Below are positions 15,275-23,446 of a DNA stretch of 49,788 nt, piece after piece. The notes beneath the pieces are model-generated. The model did not search any database. It saw only the letters and a program-made list of their open reading frames with translations, and had not been told where the DNA came from. The translations under genes and the position numbers were made by a program. Source of the DNA: an uncultured Collinsella sp. (GTDB lineage Bacteria > Actinomycetota > Coriobacteriia > Coriobacteriales > Coriobacteriaceae); assembly GCA_958453935.1 (NCBI GenBank), contig CAUDZT010000005.1:1-49788 (forward strand), read 5' to 3'. Position 1 is the first letter of the stretch. Each line of letters begins with the position of its first letter.

Positions 15275-17512
15275 ATGTCCGAGACCATTCAGGACCTCTA
15301 TACCAGCTTCTCCGAGCAGATGGAGCCCATCCAGGAGGACAGCCGCTACTTTCGCTATCTGTTTGAGATGGCGCAGGCCTCGGGCACCACGATTGAGCAG
15401 CAGCGCGAGGAGCTCGTCAAGGTGGTGGACGAGGAATGGATCAGCATGATCGAGGACTCGCTCGACGCCATCAATACCATTATCGAAAAGCCGCGCCGCT
15501 TTATCACCACCGAGGAAGAGGTGGTGCCGGTCTCGCTTGCCAAGAAGATTAGCGCCGACAGCGTCCGTCACCTGAGCCAGAACACACAGTTCCTGGCGCC
15601 GAGCGACGATGGCGGCGTCCATCCCACGCGCATCCTCAACGTCAATACCGTCGAGACCTACGACCTGTACGAGAATCGCTTTATCTACCACCTGATTCAG
15701 CGCCTGCTGACGTTTGTGGACAAGCGCACCGACGTGATCTTTTGGTCTACGGGCAACGAGATCCGCAACCGCTTTAAGATGCACAGCAAGATCGACGATG
15801 CGTACGAAGAGATCGAGTACAACGTCGAGATGACGGTCAAAAACCGCCAGAGCTTTGCCGAGAACGACGCCGACAACATGGACGTCTTTATGCGCATCGA
15901 CCGCGTGCGCCGTCTGGTCATGGCGCTGCGTGGCGCGTCGTTCTGCCAGATTATGAACGGTTGCAGTGCGGTCCGCAGCCCCATCCAGCGCACCAACCTC
16001 ATCATGAAGGACCCCAACTACCGCAAGTGCTACCAGCTGTGGCAGTTTATGGAGCGCTACGACAAGGTGGGCTACAACATCGACGTGCAGCAGCAGGCGC
16101 TGGCGTTCGATGACGAGTACATGGTGCAGATGTACACCAACCTCATCAACAACTACACCGTCTTTAAGAGCCTGACCGATGACGAGCGCAACCTGCAGGA
16201 GCTCGAGAGCGTGCAACACGCGCCGGTGGCGCCCAAGTTTATTAAGGAGATTAAGGAGGTGCAGGTCGATAGCCCCGACCTGCCCGACGTTGAGGTCCGT
16301 CGCGTGTTTGTGGAGGAGGTCACGCAGGCCCAGCTCGATGCCGAGCAGGCGCTGACCGAGGCCCGCGAGCAGATTGAGGAGCTGCAGGGGCAGCTTACGT
16401 CCTGGAAGGTTCAGGCGCATGCGCTGACCGACGAGCGCGACGACTTGGCCGACGAGTTGGACGAGGCCAAAACGCGCGAGCTGGCGCTGACGCAACGCGC
16501 GCAGATGGCCGAGGCGGATGTTGAGGAGCTGCGAGGTTCGCTGGAGGATGTCGAGGCGGGCAAGAAGGCTGCCGAGGCCGACGCTGTCGAGGCGCATGAG
16601 ACCGCGGCGGCGCAGCTGGCGCAGATGCGTGCCGAGGCCGATGCCGAGGTCGCGGCCGCCCGTGCCGACGCGGACGCCAAGGTTGCTGCCGCCGAGCAGG
16701 CCGCTGCCGCTCAGGTCGCGCAGGTCAAGAGCGACGCTACTGCGGCCCTAGCCGCCAAGACGGCTGCCGACGCTGCCGAGCTGCAGGCCGCCAAGGACGC
16801 AGCCGCGGCCGAGCTTGCCGCCGTGCGCGAGGTATCTGCCAAGGAGGTGGCCGAGCTGCATGCCAAGCTGGACGCCGCCAAGTTGCAGATTGAGGAAGTG
16901 CGGCTGGCGGCCGAGCGCGATGCCCGTGCCGCGCAGGAGGCTGCCGACGTCGCCGCGGCCGAGGCGGAGCAGAAGCTCGCCGACACCGTTGCCGCGGCCG
17001 AGGAGAAGGTTGCCGCCGCCCAGCAGGCCGCCGATGCTGCGATCGATGCTGCCCGCGTTGCCGCCGACTCTGCCGTTGAGCAGGCTGCGGTGGATGCCAA
17101 CGAAAAGGTCGCCGCCGCTGCCGCCGAGCGCGACACCGCCACGCGTGCCGCCGAGGAGGCCCGTGTCGACGCCGATGCACGCATTGCCGCGGCCGAGCTC
17201 GAGGCGGGGGAGCGCATCGAGCAGGAGCTCGCCGCCGCAAAGGCCGCGCACGAGCGCGAGCTCGAGGCCGCCCGCGCGGAGATGCAGCAGCGCTTGGCCT
17301 CGTTGGCGCACGAGCTGGAACAGGCCGAGCGCGATCGCGCCCGCGCCGAGCGCCGTGCCGAGGGCAACAGCCTGTCGCGCTATCTGCTGGCTCGCTTGCG
17401 CGGAGAGGCCGCCGAGGGCGATGTCGCCACGACCGTTGAGGGAGATGAGACCGACGTTTCGGCATCTGACGCCACTGACGTCGAGCCTTCCGCAAAGGAC
17501 GCCGACAAGTGA
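15275..17512 (+). CDS. DUF2357-type N-domain with long alanine-rich coiled coil, 745 aa
   Basis: Residues 1 to about 330 resemble the DUF2357 region that partners McrB-like ATPases: KPRRFITTEEEVVPV, DSVRHLSQN, ILNVNTVETYDLYENRFI and FVDKRTDVIFW. In McrC-like proteins this is followed by a PD-(D/E)xK nuclease; here none is present. Instead residues about 345-700 form an uninterrupted Ala/Glu/Asp/Arg heptad-rich coiled coil, then NSLSRYLLARLRGE and an acidic tail. The loss of the nuclease and gain of a roughly 350-residue rod suggest a structural or tethering role with the membrane-bound ATPase encoded just upstream. ATG 15275 follows GGAG. The stop overlaps the next start as TGATG. Confidence 0.82.
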   Translation: MSETIQDLYTSFSEQMEPIQEDSRYFRYLFEMAQASGTTIEQQREELVKVVDEEWISMIEDSLDAINTIIEKPRRFITTEEEVVPVSLAKKISADSVRHLSQNTQFLAPSDDGGVHPTRILNVNTVETYDLYENRFIYHLIQRLLTFVDKRTDVIFWSTGNEIRNRFKMHSKIDDAYEEIEYNVEMTVKNRQSFAENDADNMDVFMRIDRVRRLVMALRGASFCQIMNGCSAVRSPIQRTNLIMKDPNYRKCYQLWQFMERYDKVGYNIDVQQQALAFDDEYMVQMYTNLINNYTVFKSLTDDERNLQELESVQHAPVAPKFIKEIKEVQVDSPDLPDVEVRRVFVEEVTQAQLDAEQALTEAREQIEELQGQLTSWKVQAHALTDERDDLADELDEAKTRELALTQRAQMAEADVEELRGSLEDVEAGKKAAEADAVEAHETAAAQLAQMRAEADAEVAAARADADAKVAAAEQAAAAQVAQVKSDATAALAAKTAADAAELQAAKDAAAAELAAVREVSAKEVAELHAKLDAAKLQIEEVRLAAERDARAAQEAADVAAAEAEQKLADTVAAAEEKVAAAQQAADAAIDAARVAADSAVEQAAVDANEKVAAAAAERDTATRAAEEARVDADARIAAAELEAGERIEQELAAAKAAHERELEAARAEMQQRLASLAHELEQAERDRARAERRAEGNSLSRYLLARLRGEAAEGDVATTVEGDETDVSASDATDVEPSAKDADK

Positions 17513-18222
17513 TGAAGCACGTGCTCCGCGTGATCAACGTGCTGGCGACCGTGGTGATCCTGGTCGCCTTTGTGGTGCTGCTGCGCACGGTGTTCACGCC
17601 CGCCGGCGAGATCCCCACCATCATGGGCTATGGCTTTATGCGCACGCTGACCGGCTCTATGGAGCCGGCGATTCCCGTGCACTCGTTTATCGTCGTCGAT
17701 ACCGACAACAGTCAGGCCTACCAGGTGGGTGACATCATCACCTTCCATTCGTCCGATGACGCGCTGGAGGGTTCACTCAACACGCACCGCATCGTTGCCG
17801 TGGAGGCCGCGGCCGACGGCACGCCGGTCTACCGCACCAAGGGCGATGCCAATCCGGTCGAGGACGCCGCGCCCGTGCCCGCCGCCGACGTGGTGGGCCG
17901 CGTGGTCTTTGTCTCGGCGGGGCTGGGCGTGGTGGTCTCGTTGCTCACCAATCCGCTGCTGTTCTTTCCGCTTATCATGGTGCCGCTGATCGTGCTGCTG
18001 GTGCTCGAGATTCGCCATATGGTCAAGACAACGCAAGAGGTGGCACGCGCCGAGGACGAGGCCGCCCTGCGCGCAGCCGTGGAGCAGATTCGCGAAAAGC
18101 GCCGTCGCGAGCAGGAGGAGCAGGGCGACGCCGGTGACGAGGGCGATGCCGACGGTGGCCATACCGATGAAAGTGCGGAAGCCGATCCCGGCGCCCCAGG
18201 CGATTCCAACCGCTCGGCATAG
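17512..18222 (+). CDS. Second SipW-type signal peptidase I, 236 aa
   Basis: Start is the ATG of TGATG at 17512 (a GTG at 17509 is also in frame). Motifs: TGSMEP with Ser49, NTHRI with His92 and RTKGDANPVED with Asp112/Asp118. Membrane segments at about 9-28 and 135-168 and a charged cytoplasmic tail of about 65 residues (EKRRREQEEQGD) repeat the plan of the peptidase at 12775, but the two proteins are clearly different in sequence, so this is an old duplication or independent acquisition, not a recent copy. Two peptidases in one operon with several substrates suggests split specificity, for instance one for fibre subunits and another for anchor or tip. Last gene of the operon. Confidence 0.92.
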   Translation: MKHVLRVINVLATVVILVAFVVLLRTVFTPAGEIPTIMGYGFMRTLTGSMEPAIPVHSFIVVDTDNSQAYQVGDIITFHSSDDALEGSLNTHRIVAVEAAADGTPVYRTKGDANPVEDAAPVPAADVVGRVVFVSAGLGVVVSLLTNPLLFFPLIMVPLIVLLVLEIRHMVKTTQEVARAEDEAALRAAVEQIREKRRREQEEQGDAGDEGDADGGHTDESAEADPGAPGDSNRSA

Positions 18223-18347
18223 CTCTTCGGTGCCTTTCGTCCCTGCAATTTGGATGCTCGTAGATGTTCCGAATCGCCCGCATTTCCGTATCAATATTCG
18301 TGCTACAGTTTGAGCGCTTTGTTGCCAATTGATTTCTGGGGAGTGGG

Positions 18348-19370
18348 ATGGAACAGAAGCGCTCGGCGCAGTGTGCACGTGAAAGGGCTTCGGTACCGAT
18401 GACGGCGGCGTCTGATTTTATCGTGCCCGAGGGGACTGACGAGCTGAGCCGCAGCACCCGCCGCGCATGGCGCGACCGCCTCAACGACGCCCAGGCGCGC
18501 AAGATGGCCCTGGGTACGCTCGCCGCGTTTGCCGGCGGTACGTTTTGGGGTTTTTCTGGCACCAGCGCCAGCTACCTCTTTAACGTGTGCCATATCGAGA
18601 CGTTTTGGCTGATGAGCGTGCGCCAAGTTATCGCTGGCCTGCTCTTTATGTTCGTTGTGCTCAGAAAAGACCGCGACCGCTTGATCGAGCTGTGGACTAC
18701 CCCCGCCGATCGCAAGCAGCTTATTCTGTTTACGATCTTTGGCCTGCTGTTCAACCAGCTTTGCTATCTGTCAGCCGTGCGCCTGACCAACGCGGGCACC
18801 GCGACTGTCTTCCAGTGCCTGCAGCTGGTGGTCGTCATGGGGTATGCCTGCGTCACCGCGCATCGACTGCCGCGCACGCGCGAGGCTCTTGGCATTTTGC
18901 TCGCATTGGGCGGAACGTTTTTGATCGCCACGGGCGGCGACCCCAGTACGCTCAACATCTCGCCGATGGGCCTGCTCTCGGGCCTTTTGTGCGCAGTGGG
19001 CGGTGCCTGCATAGCAATCATCCCTGCCGGAATCCTCAACAAATACGGTAGCCCGGTCGTCACGGGCTCGGCCATGCTTTCGGCGGGAATCGTGATGAGT
19101 ATCTTTACCCAGCCGTGGGCGCATATGCCGGCGCTCGGCCCCTCGGGTGTCGGCGCGCTCGCGATATTTATTGTGGTGGGGTCGTTCTTCGCCTATATGT
19201 TCTACATGCAGGGCGTTAAGGAGATTGGCTCGGTGCGCGCGAGCCTCCTTGGAACCATGGAGCCGGTTTCGGCCACCATCACCAGCGCCCTTATGCTGGG
19301 AACGGTGTTTTTGCCCACCGACCTGGCGGGCTTTGCCATGATTATCGCGATGGTGTTTTTGACGGTGTAG
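18348..19370 (+). CDS. DMT-superfamily (EamA-type) transporter, 340 aa
   Basis: About ten hydrophobic segments arranged as two EamA repeats after a 50-residue polar N-terminus. Typical EamA features are seen: AGGTFWGFSGT in the first helix, YLSAVRLTNAGTATVFQCLQ, and the second-repeat equivalent GSFFAYMFYMQGVKEIGSVRASLLGTMEPVSA (read from positions 19186-19277). GGGGAG precedes the ATG at 18348. Substrate cannot be read from sequence; the family exports or imports small metabolites such as amino acids or nucleotides. No link to the peptidase operon upstream beyond proximity. Confidence 0.88.
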   Translation: MEQKRSAQCARERASVPMTAASDFIVPEGTDELSRSTRRAWRDRLNDAQARKMALGTLAAFAGGTFWGFSGTSASYLFNVCHIETFWLMSVRQVIAGLLFMFVVLRKDRDRLIELWTTPADRKQLILFTIFGLLFNQLCYLSAVRLTNAGTATVFQCLQLVVVMGYACVTAHRLPRTREALGILLALGGTFLIATGGDPSTLNISPMGLLSGLLCAVGGACIAIIPAGILNKYGSPVVTGSAMLSAGIVMSIFTQPWAHMPALGPSGVGALAIFIVVGSFFAYMFYMQGVKEIGSVRASLLGTMEPVSATITSALMLGTVFLPTDLAGFAMIIAMVFLTV

Positions 19371-19513
19371 CTGGCGCCAAGACAGAAAAGGTGTTGTGCC
19401 GCATTTTCGCCAATTGATGTCCGTGTCTGGAGTTTAGCTGTCGATGCTCAAAATGCCATAAACTAGTAACGTTATGGACTTTTTCATTGCGACTCAATTG
19501 CGAGGATTTCTTT

Positions 19514-21826
19514 ATGGCTGGTAATCACTTTAAGGGCAGCGATAGCGGCCGCCCTGCAGTTCCGCCGCGTCCGAACGGGGCTGGTAAGGCCGGCACGCCG
19601 GGTGGCGCTGGACAGGGCGGTTCCGGTAAGCGCGTGTCCCCGGGCGAGACGGCGATGTTTACCGCTCTGTACGAGCAGTCTCAAAAGGCAAAAAAGACCG
19701 GCCGTGCAAGAGGGAATGTCTTTGCGGGCGGTGCAACCTCCACGTCGCAGCCGAGCGGGGCTCCTTCGGTACCTGCGAACAACGCAGGTGCTGCCAACGC
19801 CGCGAATGCCGCCGGCAACGTTAATGCCGGCAAGGCCGACAGCAATACTCTCTCTGCCGGTGGCGCGGGACTTACGGGTGACCTTGGCACGATTTACACC
19901 GGCGCCTCCGAGACTGGCACGTTCGCCCGCCTGGATGATAGCGGTGCCGAGTTTGCGGGCTCGGGTTCCAAGGAAGATTATTACGATTTTGGCTTGAACT
20001 ACGGTAGCGACGCTTCGTCGAGTTCGACCTCTGACGGTCTGGTCCGTCATCGCCATCGCAAGGGCGAGCGCAAAAAGCGTCACACCGGCGCCATTATTGC
20101 CGCTGTAGTCGCTGTGCTTCTCGTTGCGCTTGGCGCAAGCGGCTTTATGCTGCTTAACTCGGCAAAGACCGTAAAGAGCGAAGCGAAGGAGGCTGTCGAG
20201 ATCGTCGGTGGCCTTAAGGACAAGGTCACGTCGGGCGATTTTTCGACGCTGCCTGACGACGCGAAGAAGATCGATGGGCTCTGCGATAGCATGAAGGCGG
20301 AGACCTCGAGCCCGCTGTGGACGGTGGCTTCGTTTATCCCGGTGTATGGCAGCGACATCAGTGCGGCCCGCACCATGATTGATGCCCTGTCCGATGTCTC
20401 GAGCAACGCGCTGGTTCCCATGGCCGACAACCTTTCGCAGGCCACGCCCGGCAAGCTGTTCCAGGACGGCATGATTAACGTGTCCGCGCTGCAGGCGGTC
20501 GCCGATTCGCTTTCCAGCAGCTCGAAGGTATTCAAGAGCGCCAACGAGAAGATCCAGGGTATTGGCGATACTCATATTTCCCAAGTGACCGAGCTGGTCG
20601 ATAAGGCCAAGGACGGCTTTGCCACCCTCAACGGCGCGGTTGACGCGGCGGAGAAGGTCGCCCCCGTCCTTCCCCAGATGCTCGGTGCCAACGGCCAGAC
20701 GCGCAACTACCTTGTGTACGCCATGAACAACGTCGAGATTCGTGCTTGCGGCGGCTTTGGCGGTTCGCAGGGCCTGATTTCGGTCACCGACGGCCAGATG
20801 TCGATTGGCGAGTTTGTTCCATGTATTGCGCTTGGCAAAGACGAGGCGGTTGAGAGCGTCGACGAAGAGGATGAGGCGTTGTTCGGCAACCACAGTAACC
20901 TGTACAACTCGGGCAATACCTATTCGCCCGATTGGCCCCGCAACTCGCAGCGTGTCGCAGCCCTGTGGAAATCTCAATATGGCCAGGACGTTGACGGCGT
21001 CGTGGGCATTGACCCGGTGTTCCTGCAGTATCTGCTGGGCCTGGTCGGTAATGTGTCGCTGCCCGACGGAACGGTTGTCGACGGCACCAACGCCGCAAAG
21101 GTCCTCATGCACGATGTGTACTGGAACTATCCGGTCGAGGAGTCGGACGGCATCTTTGCATCCGTCGCCAGCGCTGCCTTCGACAAGATCCTTGGCGGTA
21201 TCGGCGATGTCGATGTTACGAAGCTTGTCAGCGCCGTTGAGCGCGGTGCCGAAGAGGGCCGCCTGATCGCGTGGATGAAAAACGATGACGAGCAGAACGC
21301 TATCAAGGAGATGAACATCGACGCCTCGCTGCCCGATCCGGATGACCCGAGTGAAGATCCCGTCGCTGGTGTCTACTTTAACAACCTGAGCTTCTCCAAG
21401 CTCGACTGGTACCTGAATGCCGATACGCAGATTGGCCAGGGCGTCAAGAACGGTGACGGCACGTGCTCGTATCGCATCACCGTTACCCTGACGAACATCA
21501 TGACGCAGGAGGAGGCGGGCAAGCTGCCCGACTACGTCGCGGCGAGCGCGCCCGATGCAGCGCGCGACGACGAGCGTCTGAATGTCTCGTTGTTTGCACC
21601 GACGGGCGGCAACATTACTGACCTGACCGTCGAGGGCACCCAGTTTGGTCTTGGCGCCGCTACGTGGCATGGAATCCCCTTCTATTCGGGCACCGTTGAC
21701 CTGCATGCTGGCGAGACGACGACGATCACATATACGCTGACCACGTCGGCCGAGGCGGGGGACAAGTCGCTTACGCTGCGTCAGACTCCTACATGCCAGG
21801 CGGCTCGCGACAGCGCGTCGGCGTAG
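19514..21826 (+). CDS. DUF4012 domain exoprotein, 770 aa
   Basis: ATG 19514 follows CGAGGAT. The first 185 residues are a disordered cytoplasmic tail rich in Gly, Ala, Asn and Ser, ending in RHRHRKGERKKRH. One membrane segment lies at about 192-214; the rest is outside the cell. The DUF4012 core is recognised by RNYLVYAMNNVEIRACGGFGG (from about 397), DWPRNSQRVAALW and the C-terminal beta-rich part with YRITVTLTN. DUF4012 proteins are widespread in Actinobacteria with unknown function, often near cell-envelope polysaccharide genes. glmM follows, so a cell-envelope role is plausible but not shown. TAAACT at 19459-19464 may be the -10. Confidence 0.85.
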   Translation: MAGNHFKGSDSGRPAVPPRPNGAGKAGTPGGAGQGGSGKRVSPGETAMFTALYEQSQKAKKTGRARGNVFAGGATSTSQPSGAPSVPANNAGAANAANAAGNVNAGKADSNTLSAGGAGLTGDLGTIYTGASETGTFARLDDSGAEFAGSGSKEDYYDFGLNYGSDASSSSTSDGLVRHRHRKGERKKRHTGAIIAAVVAVLLVALGASGFMLLNSAKTVKSEAKEAVEIVGGLKDKVTSGDFSTLPDDAKKIDGLCDSMKAETSSPLWTVASFIPVYGSDISAARTMIDALSDVSSNALVPMADNLSQATPGKLFQDGMINVSALQAVADSLSSSSKVFKSANEKIQGIGDTHISQVTELVDKAKDGFATLNGAVDAAEKVAPVLPQMLGANGQTRNYLVYAMNNVEIRACGGFGGSQGLISVTDGQMSIGEFVPCIALGKDEAVESVDEEDEALFGNHSNLYNSGNTYSPDWPRNSQRVAALWKSQYGQDVDGVVGIDPVFLQYLLGLVGNVSLPDGTVVDGTNAAKVLMHDVYWNYPVEESDGIFASVASAAFDKILGGIGDVDVTKLVSAVERGAEEGRLIAWMKNDDEQNAIKEMNIDASLPDPDDPSEDPVAGVYFNNLSFSKLDWYLNADTQIGQGVKNGDGTCSYRITVTLTNIMTQEEAGKLPDYVAASAPDAARDDERLNVSLFAPTGGNITDLTVEGTQFGLGAATWHGIPFYSGTVDLHAGETTTITYTLTTSAEAGDKSLTLRQTPTCQAARDSASA

Positions 21827-21863
21827 GGTTTTTCTGGTAGCGCAGATAATCGAGTACCATTTT

Positions 21864-21897
21864 GGGGCGGACAGACAATCTGTTCGCCCCTATTTTG
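21864..21897 (+). terminator. Intrinsic terminator just upstream of glmM
   Basis: GGGGCGGACAGA (21864-21875) pairs with TCTGTTCGCCCC (21879-21890), loop CAA, then TATTTTG. It ends only 2 bases before the glmM ribosome site, so readthrough into glmM is probably controlled by this hairpin or glmM starts from a promoter inside it. Confidence 0.85.
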
Positions 21898-21909
21898 TAA
21901 GGAGAGCGC

Positions 21910-23241
21910 ATGAAGTACTTTGGCACCGACGGCTTTCGCGGTGAGGCCAATGTTGGGCTGACGGTAGAGCACGCTTATAAGATTGGTCGTTTTGTGGGCT
22001 GGTATTACGGCGCCAACCGCGAGCGCAAGGCACGCGTCATCGTGGGCAAGGACACGCGTCGCTCGAGCTATATGTTCGAGGCGGCGCTAGTGAGCGGCCT
22101 GGTCGCGAGCGGTGCGGACGCCTATATGCTGCACGTGATCCCCACGCCGGGCGTAGCACATCAGACCGTGGAGGGCTGCTTCGATTGCGGCATCATGATC
22201 AGCGCGAGCCACAACCCGTTTTGCGATAACGGCATTAAGCTCGTCAACAGCGACGGCTTTAAGATGGACGAGGACGTGCTGGAGCTCATCGAGGACTACA
22301 TCGATGGCAAGAGCGAGGTACCGCTGGCCACGGGCAACCACATCGGCGCCACGGTGGACTACATGCAGGGTCGCAACCGCTATATTGCCTCGCTCATTGC
22401 AAGTGCGAACTTTTCGCTGCAGGGCGTTAAGATCGGTCTCGACTGCGCCAACGGCTCGGCGTCCTCGGTGGCCAAGCCGGTGTTCGACGCGCTGGGCGCC
22501 GACGTGCGCGTGATCAACGCCGCACCCGATGGCTTTAACATCAACGTCGACTGCGGCTCTACGCATATGGAGCGCCTGCAGCGCCACGTGGTGGAGCAGG
22601 GCCTGGACGTGGGCTTTGCCTATGACGGCGATGCCGACCGCTGCCTGGCCGTGGACGAGCGCGGCCGTGTGGTCGACGGCGACCAGATCCTGTACGTGTG
22701 CGGCGTGTACCTGAACAAGCACGGTCGCCTTTCGGGCGGTACCGTGGTGCCGACGATCGCCAGCAACTTTGGCCTGATCAAGTCGCTGGAACTTGCCGGC
22801 CTGAGTGCCGTGACCAGCGGCGTGGGCGACCGTCACGTGTATGCCAAGATGCGCGAGGGCGGCTACAGCCTGGGCGGCGAGCAGACGGGCCATACGATCT
22901 TTGGCGATATCGAGCGCACGGGCGACGGCATTATGACCTCGTTGCGCGTGATGGAAGTGATTCGTGCCGAGCGCGAGACGCTCTCGCAGCTCACGGCTCC
23001 GTGCAAGCTGTTGCCGCAGGCGCAGGTTGCCGTGCGCGTGGCGGACAAGGACGCCGCGCTGGGCAACATGGGCGTGCAGGCCGCCGTCGCCGAGGCCGAG
23101 GCGTCGCTGGCGGGCGAGGGCCGCGTACTGGTGCGCAAGAGCGGAACCGAGTCGGTGATTCGCGTTTTGGCCGAAGCCCCCGACCAAGCAGCCGCCGACG
23201 CCGCCATGAAGCGCATCGCCAACGCGCTGGAGGCTCTTTAG
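21910..23241 (+). CDS. glmM: Phosphoglucosamine mutase
   Basis: Converts glucosamine-6-phosphate to glucosamine-1-phosphate, the step before UDP-GlcNAc for peptidoglycan. All hallmarks are present: KYFGTDGFRGEAN at the start, the active-site ISASHNP with phospho-Ser at residue 100, the metal loop DGDADR (Asp239/241/243), the sugar-binding GGEQTGH and the C-terminal phosphate loop RKSGTESVIRV. Length 443 aa matches the family. AAGGAGAG precedes the ATG. Intact. Confidence 0.97.
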   Translation: MKYFGTDGFRGEANVGLTVEHAYKIGRFVGWYYGANRERKARVIVGKDTRRSSYMFEAALVSGLVASGADAYMLHVIPTPGVAHQTVEGCFDCGIMISASHNPFCDNGIKLVNSDGFKMDEDVLELIEDYIDGKSEVPLATGNHIGATVDYMQGRNRYIASLIASANFSLQGVKIGLDCANGSASSVAKPVFDALGADVRVINAAPDGFNINVDCGSTHMERLQRHVVEQGLDVGFAYDGDADRCLAVDERGRVVDGDQILYVCGVYLNKHGRLSGGTVVPTIASNFGLIKSLELAGLSAVTSGVGDRHVYAKMREGGYSLGGEQTGHTIFGDIERTGDGIMTSLRVMEVIRAERETLSQLTAPCKLLPQAQVAVRVADKDAALGNMGVQAAVAEAEASLAGEGRVLVRKSGTESVIRVLAEAPDQAAADAAMKRIANALEAL

Positions 23242-23268
23242 TTACGCGGTTTTACCAAACCGCGTAAC
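23241..23268. other. Perfect 12-bp hairpin at the glmM stop
   Basis: GTTACGCGGTTT (23241-23252) and AAACCGCGTAAC (23257-23268) with loop TACC; the first base overlaps the TAG stop. There is no T-run, so it is not a classical terminator, but it may stabilise the mRNA 3' end. Confidence 0.6.
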
Positions 23269-23281
23269 TGCTCGACGCTGC

Positions 23282-23380
23282 AAACGGCCCCAAGCGGCAA
23301 TCTGACGTTCAATTTCAAGGGCGCGACCAGAAGGTCAGCGCCCTTTCATTTCACGTCACCTTGCTCGCTTGGGGCCGTTT
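23282..23380. repeat. 99-nt nested palindrome between convergent genes
   Basis: Outer arms: AAACGGCCCCAAGCG (23282-23296) pairs exactly with CGCTTGGGGCCGTTT (23366-23380), and the match continues inward with a few gaps to TGACGT. Inside lies a terminator-like hairpin, AAGGGCGC-GACC / GGTC-A-GCGCCCTTT (23317-23346), followed by TCATTT. It probably terminates glmM and, in reverse, the carboxypeptidase gene. Size and layout are like the palindromes at 26614-26708 and 39195-39289. Confidence 0.8.
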
Positions 23381-23446
23381 TCGCTGACGTTGCTAAGACA
23401 TTGGCGTCAACATGGTTGGCGTTGGCGATGGCGTGCTGGTCAATCC

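Noticed and set aside
14099..16597. Long antisense open frame of about 830 codons under the ATPase and rod genes
   Set aside because: It mirrors G/C-rich codon bias of the sense genes; composition is Leu/His/Val-rich without domains or ribosome site. The same holds for long antisense frames under the DUF4012, pheT, pheS and carboxypeptidase genes.
23241..23268. Hairpin at the glmM stop as the glmM terminator
   Set aside because: Perfect stem but no T-run; the hairpin nested in 23282-23380 is the better terminator.
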